Shown: positions 1-7,637 of the stretch, piece by piece
How positions within the stretch are numbered: the first letter of the stretch is position 1
How the letters are laid out: the number at the start of each line of letters is the position of its first letter
Assembly (NCBI RefSeq): GCF_000760515.2
Contig: NW_013546144.1
Location: 1-22,502, forward strand
Reading direction: 5' to 3'
From: Mitosporidium daphniae
Taxonomy: Eukaryota; Microsporidia
DNA: 22,502 nucleotides
Program-made: the position numbers and the translations under genes
Notes under the pieces: generated by a model
What the model was told of the DNA's origin: nothing
Database searches by the model: none
Seen by the model: the letters and a program-made list of their open reading frames with translations, nothing else

Positions 1-2
1 GT

Positions 3-350
3 TCATTCAGATCGGTTAATGGATTTAACGCAGAAGCCAGTCCACCGTCTGGTCCGGTCCCTAGTTCCCCATCTGATTCAGCTAGTAGCTCCCAATCTAC
101 CCATTTAGTTAAATACACACCAAATAGAAGATCTTCTCGCAGCAGGAGAAAGAGTGAATCCATAAAACCTCAGGATACTCCGTCAATTCAGAAAAGGGAT
201 AGTTTAAAAAAAAGGTCAGACGAAGGTAAAGTTGAGCGGACAAAATCATCTGATGCAGCTAAAAAAGAAAGTCCACGCTCCACGGTCAACTCTCCATCGC
301 CTCCCCCGCGCGGGAAAAGAAGGAGCATGTACCTTTTGCGTGGAGAATGA
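3..350 (+). CDS. C-terminal end of an unrecognised low-complexity protein (5' partial)
   Basis: An open frame enters from the left edge and stops with TGA at 348-350. The 115 residues are disordered in character: Ser/Pro-rich at first, then Arg/Ser/Lys-rich (an RRSSRSRRKS stretch near residue 38) and a final Pro/Arg cluster ending MYLLRGE. No domain is visible, so function cannot be assigned; basic Ser/Arg-rich tails are common in nuclear and RNA-binding proteins. It could instead be an upstream exon of the EED gene, but the A/T element at about 388-407 just before ATG 428 favours two separate genes. An ATG overlaps its stop (ATGA, 347-350) but is probably not used. Confidence 0.6.
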   Translation, partial: SFRSVNGFNAEASPPSGPVPSSPSDSASSSQSTHLVKYTPNRRSSRSRRKSESIKPQDTPSIQKRDSLKKRSDEGKVERTKSSDAAKKESPRSTVNSPSPPPRGKRRSMYLLRGE

Positions 351-427
351 TTCAAAATTCCCCTCAACGCCATTTGGGATGTCAAAGTAAATTTTCAATT
401 TTTAAATCCCCCACAACGAACCAATTC

Positions 428-1976
428 ATGTTTCATTTCAAACATAAACACACTATTCAACCCAAGGAGAACACTGTGCCCCTTTATGGCCTTTCGTTTT
501 ATCCATCTTCAATAACTTCCTCCACCATAGCGCCTACTGATCCGCATCAGTTGCATATGTTTGCCGTAGTTGGGGGCCAAAGGGTATTTCATTAGTGCAT
601 ATGGCGTAGATTAGTATCCTATTGGCCTCCCATTCCCAAGCGATGCGAATAGTCGCAAAAATTAAGATAGATCAGCCGGAGGTGTCATAATTTCTCTTTT
701 CGTAGGAATCTCTGTATCGATCTGTGTTTTCTTTGAATGATCTCCAAAATCCCCTACTCGTGGTTGGCGGCGAATCTGGCTTGTTGCATGTAATTCAAAT
801 ATCCGGCGCTGGAAACAATGCAATGAAGCTCATGGTATATGCTTTTGTAATTTTTTATCGAGTCATTGGTCGGGCACGGAGATGCCATAAACGACCTCTG
901 TCGCCATCCCATCTTGCCGGACGTAATTTTCTCAGCATCGAAAGATAAGACATTAAGATGTTGGAATATCACCACGGGTCAACTGCTCGCTGTATTTGGG
1001 GGCCACGCTGGACACATCGATCAGGTTCTCACTTGCGTATGAATGTTGATGCTTTTTCAAGGATGCCAATGCGGAGGGGACCCTTTTGCTTTCTGGTGGG
1101 ATGGATCGGTATGTTAAAATCTGGGACATCTCATTTATCTTATCTGAGCGTGGGAAACCCCATAGTACCCGGCGAGAGGAGTTTCCTCTCTTCTCCAACA
1201 ACCAAATCCATGTTAGTTATGTCGATTGTGTCAAATGGCTTGGAGATATCTGCGTATCAAAAGGCATCTCAAAACACATCCGCTTCTGGCATCCAGATTC
1301 AGGGCCATGCGTGGAAGAGTGTGCAAAGCCCTCTAATGAATCTCGGAGGGAGCCTATGGGAAATTTATTCCACATACAAGCTTCCAAAATTATCGCATGT
1401 GAGAAAAGACCCTCGCCCATGACAATGGTTGCCAGTGCCACGCTTCCTAAAAGCAATACCCTTTGGTACATTCCTTTCTCAATTTCAGCATCTTTTCTTG
1501 TCGCAGGGACTGACAGCGGATCTGTTATTTTGTGGAAAATTCGAGATCTCATCACAAAGCGGCTTTTGTTTGAAGATCAAGATGAAAATGGGAGCTCTTC
1601 TTATGATGAGGAGCATGAGGAATTGGATGAAGAGGCTCCATCTACGATGCCAAATTTTGAGATCTATTTTCCCCAGGCTCCCTTGTCGTACTATGGCATC
1701 CCAGATGAAGACCAACATTTTGCCAACGAGAAAAGACTGATTGACAAGCTTATCGAAAATTCACCACCCAAACCGTCGTTAAGATATATTAGGCCATACA
1801 AATACTCGCCCAGCATTGAGCCGCAGATACTGATGCCTTTTTCAAAGCCTTTCCCCGTCAGAGGCGTACATATGAGCCCAGATGAAAGGTATGCCTCCAC
1901 TTTCAATTGTAGCTTTCTTGTCGCTATCTATCATGATGGAAGTATTATCCAATGGTGCTCTTCAGAAACACGCTAG
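428..1976 (+). CDS. EED: EED/ESC-type WD40 protein, PRC2 H3K27me3-reading subunit
   Basis: Proposed exons 428-583, 610-681, 706-834, 863-1036, 1062-1888 and 1913-1976 give 473 aa (human EED is 441). Introns are 26, 24, 28, 25 and 24 nt. Diagnostic EED stretches are YVDCVKWLGD, VGHGDAINDL, SGGMDRYVKIWDI and LWYIPFS. Residues equivalent to the human aromatic cage (F97, Y148, W364, Y365) are Tyr20, Tyr80, Trp312 and Tyr313, so methyl-lysine binding looks retained with one Phe-to-Tyr change. In known PRC2, EED binds H3K27me3 and stimulates the EZH2-type methyltransferase. An insert of roughly 80-100 residues, acidic at its start, separates the last two blades. The start at 428 follows an A/T element; an in-frame ATG at 347 is possible. 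The last intron is a multiple of three without stops and is supported because its removal aligns SPDE-SFLVAI to EED without gaps. Confidence 0.92.
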
Positions 1977-2142
1977 CCATCTGCAGCTTTCATACCCAAA
2001 AGATCGGCACACCAGCGATTATTTTCCGCTGAGCCTTCTGTATTTATGTTGGAGCGCGTAATAATTTCAGGTCTTTTGACGGTTTATTTAATAAATTGAA
2101 TTGCTTTAAAATTCACGGCAATTGAAATTTTATTTTCGTTTA

Positions 2143-2466
2143 ATGGCTCAACTGCAGGCCCCTATTGATCTGGTGAGCTTGGCCTTGGACGAATATGTCC
2201 TGGTAAAGTGCAAGTCTAATAGAGAAATTTCGGGCCGTCTTCACGTAACTATATGCACGGTAATGATAGGGCTTCGACCAACATATGAATCTCATACTTG
2301 CCGACGTCACAGAGACGCTTACATATTTAGAGACCAATCCAGAGACATTGGAGGACACCATCAAAGTGAAAATACCACTTTTAACCATGCGTAGATCATC
2401 AGCAGAGCTTTTGAGATGTTGTTTGTCAGGGGCGACGCTGTGATTTTAATTTCGCCCACCCAATAA
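2143..2466 (+). CDS. LSM3: LSm3, U6 snRNA / mRNA-decay Sm-like protein
   Basis: Exons 2143-2244, 2270-2365 and 2395-2466 encode 89 aa, normal for LSm3. The Sm1 motif (LALDEYVLVKCKSNREISGRL, then GFDQHMNLIL) and the Sm2 motif (LFVRGDAVILI) are intact. In known systems LSm3 sits in the LSm2-8 ring on the 3' end of U6 snRNA and in the cytoplasmic LSm1-7 ring that promotes mRNA decapping. Introns are 25 nt and 29 nt; splicing restores the segment before Sm2 without gaps relative to human LSm3. ATG 2143 follows an A/T-rich element (about 2121-2136). The stop lies only 24 bp before the next gene's ATG. A functional U6 partner fits the many introns in this window. Confidence 0.95.
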
Positions 2467-2490
2467 TAAAATTTTAAATTTTCATCGACG

Positions 2491-3411
2491 ATGAAAAGAG
2501 TTTCCACCCCAACTGGCGATGACGATGCCGATGCCGATGATGACCTTTTTACCTCCCTCTTCATGTCAAGAAGTGCATTTGCAGTAAAACGGCCAAAGAG
2601 ACCTTCTGAGCAGGATCAAGCTTTCCAGTTACCTCTACCACAGGTCCTCCCTTTCGATATTGAAACCGACCCAGAAAGTAGTGACGTGGAGATCGTTTGC
2701 CGACACGTAGAAAACTGTGGCCGTATTAAGGAGAATTCCTTATCATCCACCTCATCAGATGCTTCGATGCCGCTGGAAACGCCCACTTACTCAAATAACT
2801 TACCCATATCGGATCCGCAACCCTTGCCCGATCGATCGGAGATTTCCTCTGCATTGACGATGAATGTACTTGTGAAAATATTTCCTTCCCAGAGGCGTGT
2901 TTCGGAGGGATATCGCGTCTATGGTCCTTTTTCCTCAGTATCGATTTCTTTTAATTATTAGGAATCGACTGTTGAGGCTCTTCCCGCGCCGCCCGCCAAC
3001 AGTTTCTACATTTTTGATGGAATTCGGATAGTTTCTTGCACTAGGCTAGCCTCAATTCTTCCACTTTTTTCATCAGAACATGGGCCTGATCGAATAACGA
3101 TCGAGTTATTTAACGTTGAGTCAGAACCGGAGTCATGGGACGAGTATTCTCGCACCATTCGTTGTCTGACCTCAGAATCTGAATCAATATTCAAAAAATG
3201 GGATCACCTCAAATTCACCAAGGAGCAAAACAAAAGCCCTATCATCATTAGGGACATTTTACCTGAAAAGGAGACACTTGAAGACATTTTCACGCGGGAC
3301 TCTTATCCTCTTCCACAGCTTTTCAGATTTGATGGCGATGCTTTGGATCGTGGAACATTGATCTCAACATTAGGGCTCGAGGATGGCGATTCTGTTGAAA
3401 TTATCTATTGA
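2491..3411 (+). CDS. Rad60/Esc2/NIP45-like protein with SUMO-like domains
   Basis: Exons 2491-2937 and 2962-3411 encode 298 aa; the 24-nt intron at 2938-2961 carries an in-frame stop that splicing removes. The N-terminus is acidic, followed by a basic KRPKRP patch. DVEIV near residue 65 resembles a SUMO-interacting motif. The C-terminal about 70 residues look like a ubiquitin/SUMO-like fold, ending FRFDGDALDRGTLISTLGLE then DGDSVEIIY, typical of the last SUMO-like domain of Rad60, Esc2 and NIP45. An earlier FYIFDGIRI stretch may be the end of a first such domain. Members of this family mimic SUMO, bind the SUMO conjugating enzyme and support genome stability. The family call rests mainly on the C-terminal domain; another SUMO-like protein cannot be excluded. 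Confidence 0.7.
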
Positions 3412-3514
3412 TAGCTCGACCGTTGAGGCAAGTTTAATTGATTTATTTGCCATTGCATCATGTCGAATTTGCGCCCAAGAAAGTTTGGAAATTAACCCCG
3501 TATTTTTGCATGCT

Positions 3515-3757
3515 CTATGCAAGGTTTTGGCTGCGTTCTGCAAGAACAGTCGATATCCTTTCGAAGACCAGAAAATACTTGGAAACGCATCTGTCAAGGC
3601 ACACGGACTCCCCTTTGCTTAGCTCTGGGCCTGTTGATTCTTTGTAAGTGGAAGCACCGGCAGCTAGGCATTTTGATTTGCACTGAGCCACCATTCGCAT
3701 GTAGAGCATATCCATGATTTCAACTTGGCCCTTGAGTGCATTGAAGGCGTCGCTCAT
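3515..3757 (-). CDS. TIM10: TIM10, mitochondrial intermembrane-space chaperone
   Basis: An 80-aa protein with the twin CX3C signature of small Tim proteins (CKSKC and CLDRC). The stretch ELSKGESVCLDRCVSKYF is characteristic of Tim10. In known systems Tim9-Tim10 hexamers escort hydrophobic carriers across the intermembrane space; the carrier at 19778-20710 would be a typical client. The gap between the two CX3C motifs is 22 residues, against 16 in human and yeast Tim10. A 27-nt GT...AG stretch inside it could be read as an in-frame intron (leaving 13), but it contains a Tyr-Lys-Glu shared with human TIMM10, so I keep it as coding. It is divergent from the gene at 3825, with an A/T element right before its ATG. 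Confidence 0.92.
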   Translation of the reverse strand: MSDAFNALKGQVEIMDMLYMRMVAQCKSKCLAAGASTYKESTGPELSKGESVCLDRCVSKYFLVFERISTVLAERSQNLA

Positions 3758-3824
3758 TGGAAAATTAAATTAAAATGTTGACCAATTTACCAATTTTTTG
3801 GTGCCACTTTCAAATCGAAGACCA
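3758..3824. promoter_or_regulatory. Short divergent promoter between TIM10 and the next gene
   Basis: 67 bp separate the two ATG codons. The TIM10 side carries an A/T-only run (about 3760-3775), and the other side has a T-rich run at about 3790-3799. Both promoters and both 5' leaders must fit here. Confidence 0.5.
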
Positions 3825-4466
3825 ATGTCGTATTACTCTTCAATTTACTTAAAGCTTGCAGAAACATTCGACAAACTTGCATCCAGCCCTGAGAGACTAA
3901 AGAGCCAGTGTGCTGCAATTTCGATTGAGCAACTAGATGATATCCTTGTGCTTTTAAAAAAGGCAACATATCCACCCGCTTCTAAAGACCTGGGCGGCTC
4001 TGCTCATCCCAAATGTCCTGGTCTATTTGACCCATCCGATTCCAAGTTTATTTTCTCTGAAGTAAAGAACAATGTAGATCAGGAAATTGTAGGAGCCAAT
4101 GCAGATGGTGGTAATCAGGCCCTCGAGGTTTTCACAAAAGACAAAGATCCTATTTCTAACGTTGTTGAACCTATGGAGGAGTGTGTTGGTAATGTTACAC
4201 CTGCACCTATGGAGACGTCTCTTGATAATGTCTCACATGCAGCTATGGAGGAGTCTCTTGATAATGTCACATCTGCGCCTATGGATCTTAATACTGAGAA
4301 AAGCAACAAGTCCCAGCTTGGGGCCCCTTTTTATACGCTTCCAACGCAAAGCTTGGCCTCCAAACCACTTCCGACATATGATTTCGGTTACATAGACAGC
4401 TTGGGAGCCAGAACAACATCGACATCATCTCATGAATGCACAGGCCTCCCTATTTATCTATTTTAA
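3825..4466 (+). CDS. Unrecognised protein with three 12-residue repeats
   Basis: A 213-aa open frame starting MSYYSSIYLK. Residues about 1-50 look helical (LAETFDKLASSPERL, then IEQLDDILVLLKK) and could form a small helical or coiled-coil domain. The middle is acidic and repetitive: PMEECVGNVTPA, PMETSLDNVSHA and AMEESLDNVTSA follow one another, from a 36-bp tandem repeat at 4170-4277. The C-terminus is low complexity. I recognise no family. The frame is open upstream to a TTG at 3798, but ATG 3825 is the natural start. It is tail-to-tail with LIPT2, 63 bp between stops. No intron is needed. Confidence 0.7.
   Translation: MSYYSSIYLKLAETFDKLASSPERLKSQCAAISIEQLDDILVLLKKATYPPASKDLGGSAHPKCPGLFDPSDSKFIFSEVKNNVDQEIVGANADGGNQALEVFTKDKDPISNVVEPMEECVGNVTPAPMETSLDNVSHAAMEESLDNVTSAPMDLNTEKSNKSQLGAPFYTLPTQSLASKPLPTYDFGYIDSLGARTTSTSSHECTGLPIYLF
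4170..4277 (+). repeat. 36-bp tandem repeat, three copies, inside a coding region
   Basis: Three in-frame 36-bp units run back to back, each beginning with a (C/G)CT ATG GA codon pattern, plus the start of a fourth (CCT ATG GAT at 4278). Units differ at several sites, so this is an aged coding minisatellite. Confidence 0.85.
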
Positions 4467-4529
4467 GATATTCACTTGTACAGATTGTGAATCATCTATG
4501 CCACCAAAATCCAATAAAACTTGGTTACT

Positions 4530-5300
4530 TTATTTGGGCCTGCATACAAATTCCTTTTCGAACGCCAAAATCGTTGTATTAGCTACCTCTTCAAGGGTGG
4601 GGCATCTGGAGCCTGTAGGAAGCTGTTCTTTGATAGAGGTAGCGTCCCATGTGATTCCTTTTTCAGAAAGTGGGCTGCCACAAGGTGGGAACCGCGTATA
4701 CCAGGATAGATCGGTGGACACATTTATGGAAAATCCATGGGAAGTCACCCATCGCGTGGTCGAAAATCCGATCGAGGAGATCTTTTGATTTCCATTGACC
4801 CACACACCAACTCTTTGCGAGGGGACACTCGACCCCTCAAAGGGGAGGGTCGAATCTATTCCGAAAGAAAGACACACACTACAGATGACCCGATGGAGCA
4901 TTGACACATATTTGTGAAGTGAGTTGATGTTAAGCATGTTCAGATCTAATATTGGATAGGCTACTAGCTGTCCAGGCCCATGGAACGTCATTTGACCACC
5001 TCTTGATGTCTATATGCGATGAAAATCAATCGAAGCACTTGCCTCTATGAACTCTGCTCCCGCATGTTCCACGGTCGCTTTTAGATTGGTATATGCGGGG
5101 CGGTTTTCGGGCAATATGGCTGCATAATGCTCCCTCCGCCCTACAGTTATAGTTGGATGGGTGAGCTCAAACAAAAGAAGCTCGCCGACTCGATGCCTAC
5201 GTGCGAGAACTGATCGCAAAACTTCGTTCTGGATTTGATCTATTGCCCTGTACGATGGCACCCTTCCCAAGAACCTAGCTTTGACAGATGATGGATTCAT
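4530..5300 (-). CDS. LIPT2: Octanoyl-[acyl carrier protein] transferase (LIPT2/LipB), mitochondrial
   Basis: Exons 5300-5043 and 5009-4530 encode 245 aa. The enzyme transfers octanoate from acyl carrier protein to lipoyl-dependent proteins, the first step of mitochondrial lipoate synthesis. Signatures are LTHPTITVGRR near residue 50, RGGQMTFHGPGQLVAYPILD around residues 89-108, KISSIGF and PPCGSP. The catalytic pair is Lys162 and Cys196, 34 residues apart, exactly as in E. coli LipB (K135, C169). Both frames are the same, so the intron must be a multiple of three; the best solution is a 33-nt GC-AG intron (5010-5042) with donor GCAAGT, which keeps the essential RGG. A GT donor 4 nt inside either breaks the frame or deletes the Arg. 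No long targeting peptide is obvious, though the first 15 residues are basic. Confidence 0.92.
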
Positions 5301-5391
5301 CTTGTGGGACGTTGTTTTACAAAAATTAGCTAATTACTGCAAAATATTTGGATTCTTTATAAGAATTAAAAACAAAAGGGGCCACACAGAG

Positions 5392-5763
5392 CTACTTGGA
5401 GGGTGTGTTTGGGTTCATCTAAAATAAAATGGGTCAATTGCCGAAATCTTACTCTGACACGTCCCCCGACAGTTGCAACCTGAGCTACAAAGCGTCTGTT
5501 GTAGAGCATTCTCTTTTTGGCACGACCGGTGAGCTTTTTCTTTTTCTCTTGCTTCTCAACCTTGGGTGTCTGATTTTTGACTTTTCCCGAATGGGCTAAC
5601 GAACCGTGTTTTCTTCCCTATAAAGTAAGCATCGGACGCGAGCATAACAAGGGCGAAGAAATAGATAAGAATCGAGCCATAGCATGCTTTTGTGAGCATG
5701 CGCGAGCGTAGAAAAGGATGGATGGAATTTGATAACAAGAGGGTATCGGTTGGGCCTTACCAT
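5392..5763 (-). CDS. RPS30: Ribosomal protein eS30 (no ubiquitin-like fusion)
   Basis: Exons 5763-5761 (the ATG alone), 5617-5453 and 5418-5392 encode 64 aa. The sequence matches eS30: [20 protein letters not shown], a Lys-rich stretch, [15 protein letters not shown], and a final MNPNTPSK that parallels yeast RMNPGPSVQ. eS30 is a small-subunit protein near the decoding centre. Intron 1 (5618-5760) directly follows the ATG, a position I recall for yeast RPS30 genes, and is 143 nt, four to six times longer than the others here. Intron 2 (5419-5452) is 34 nt. There is no N-terminal ubiquitin-like domain as in animal FAU. The longer intron could hold regulation or a small RNA; I see no clear box C/D or H/ACA signature. 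Confidence 0.94.
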
Positions 5764-5945
5764 TAAATGTCAAAGAGAATATTTAAATTCAACTTTTAAA
5801 TTTCGCAAATTTTTTCACCTGCCGCCATCAAACTTTATCTACAATCCGCAATAGAAATTGATGTCCATGTGGCCTTTGCATGATCAATGCACACGCATTC
5901 ACGCCATAATTTGGGATATAGAAACAAATAGCGCTCAAAAGAAAT

Positions 5946-7500
5946 ATGTTCTATTCGACCGACTTTCTTTTTTCAAAGAAAAACGAAGGATTATCCATCA
6001 TATGGTACTTGCCCGTGGTTTGCATAACTAGCTAGGCTGGCTGGGACACTTGGATCAAGAAATTTTGCCAAGAAATTGGCCAAAAAAGACTTTACAAAAA
6101 TCAATTTGGTCGAGACGTGTGAATATCTCCAAAATCCGCCTCAACCTCTCGCCTTAAGATTATCATCCAACCTTCTGTTGGGAATAATTAAGATTTACGA
6201 CCAACAGATGCATATTTTTTTTGGTATGGCGTGCTAACTTATCGTAGCTGATATCCAGCAATTCTGGAGTAGGATTAATATCTCTTTACCGGCTTCTTCT
6301 GTACGGCAACGGGATTCTGCACAAGCTTCTAAAAGCAAGAGGGACAAAATAACGATCCCACCTGTTGCGCCCCCCTCATCCCCTTTTTTAGACATTTTAT
6401 TTGCCCCTACCACCGAGGTATCTTAGTGGCATGTATCGATGTAGTTTGATCTTTTTCTTGGCAATGAGCCTTGGCAGCCGAGCACGCATTTATCTCCAGA
6501 AGCCTTTAGACAAAACTCGCTACTAAATTCATTTAGCAGTGACAAGGATTTTTCGAAATATTTATTGCCAAGCTCATCAAGTGGCGGGGAATCGCCGCTT
6601 TCTTGTATCCGGCACCCAAATAAGCACAACTCGTCCTCTAGCAGCTTCCTTAATTTTGAGGACTTTAACATGTATTTATGGAAGCCAGTCAACTCATCTA
6701 TTAGATCGTCTTTTGACTTTACAGAGGCAGATAAAGATTTGCCAGAGGTTTTCGATCCAAATGAAATTGTTTCCCAGTCGCCGACTTTTAAGGACCGCCT
6801 TCCTGATTTGCCAGTGGGACCTTTGCAAATTTCGTCCATCTTTACAGATCTCTCCGATTTCATTTCTGATCGCCATACGGCAGCTCCAGGTCAAAAGAAG
6901 CGAAAATCTCTATCACCGACTTCAAAGCGAAAGTTGCTTTTTGATCCAGAAACAGAATTGACTGCCGATTACTTGTCTTCCCTTATTAAAGATTCCGAAG
7001 CGCTGATTTGCCCTCATAAAATTTCCACCGTAAACCATATCCTATAATGACTAGGAAATCGAAAATAAGATATTGCGGATGGATAGTTTTCAACTTGGCA
7101 TTTGGAGCGCTGAATCTCCCTCGTCATATAATGTATTTTCATCGCTTGATGCCGATGACTGTCAGCGTTATGTTGATACCGCGAGTTCTCAAATACCCAT
7201 AACCAGCGCCCAACACATGGATTTCGAGGCCTGTCTCATCCAAGATGGCTTTGAGCACACTGAAATTATTCCTGCTGATCGGCGACATTCGCCTAAAGCC
7301 TTTTTCGAGAATATCAACTCTCCTACATTGTTTTCAAGCATATTTCCTGTCGCCTGCACAGGAAAAAAAAGGGCATCCACCTCCTTCTTCGAGATGTTGA
7401 GTAACCCCTGCTTGTTTTCATCATAGTTTTCTTGTCTGCTGGCAAGCTAGGCTGCACACAGACACACCCGCTTGGTCCAATTACGATCATCCCAATTTAG
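5946..7500 (+). CDS. RAD21: Cohesin kleisin subunit, Rad21/Scc1/Rec8 family
   Basis: Exons 5946-6004, 6036-6223, 6248-6417, 6445-7029, 7055-7400 and 7427-7500 encode 473 aa. The N-terminal kleisin domain is clear: MFYSTDFLFSKKNEG, IIWLAG, then ALRLSSNLLLGIIKIY and HIFFADIQQF. The middle is disordered, with KRKLLFDPETELTADYL resembling the conserved central segment. The C-terminal winged helix reads SFFEMLIFLSAGKLGCTQ then LGPITII. Kleisins close the SMC1-SMC3 ring at N- and C-terminal ends. S156-R161 (SPEAFR, 6493-6510) fits the SxExxR separase pattern of yeast Scc1, favouring a mitotic role. Introns are 31, 24, 27, 25 and 26 nt; the second has a TGCTAAC branch site. A meiotic Rec8 assignment is not excluded. 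The long 5' leader holds the A/T element about 120 bp upstream. Confidence 0.92.
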
Positions 7501-7637
7501 CCATAAGTGCACTTGAAAATTGGGTTACGAAGTTAATTTTAATATATAAAACCGCGAGCCATTTCAATTGGATGGATGCCACTACTTTTCATTTGACGCT
7601 GCACAGCTGTAAATTCAAATTTTATTTCCATTTGGAA

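Noticed and set aside
347-595. EED start at ATG 347
   Set aside because: It overlaps the upstream stop, adds non-conserved residues and precedes the A/T element; ATG 428 fits better, though 347 is not disproved.
953-1201. Minus-strand open frame opposite EED
   Set aside because: The plus strand encodes EED motifs through the whole interval; the antisense frame has no recognisable content.
5618-5760. Box C/D or H/ACA snoRNA in the eS30 intron
   Set aside because: No convincing RTGATGA plus CTGA pair or ANANNA/ACA arrangement by eye.
6423-6863. 146-residue minus-strand open frame
   Set aside because: It lies over kleisin exon 4, whose plus-strand frame joins correctly at both ends and includes conserved kleisin sequence.
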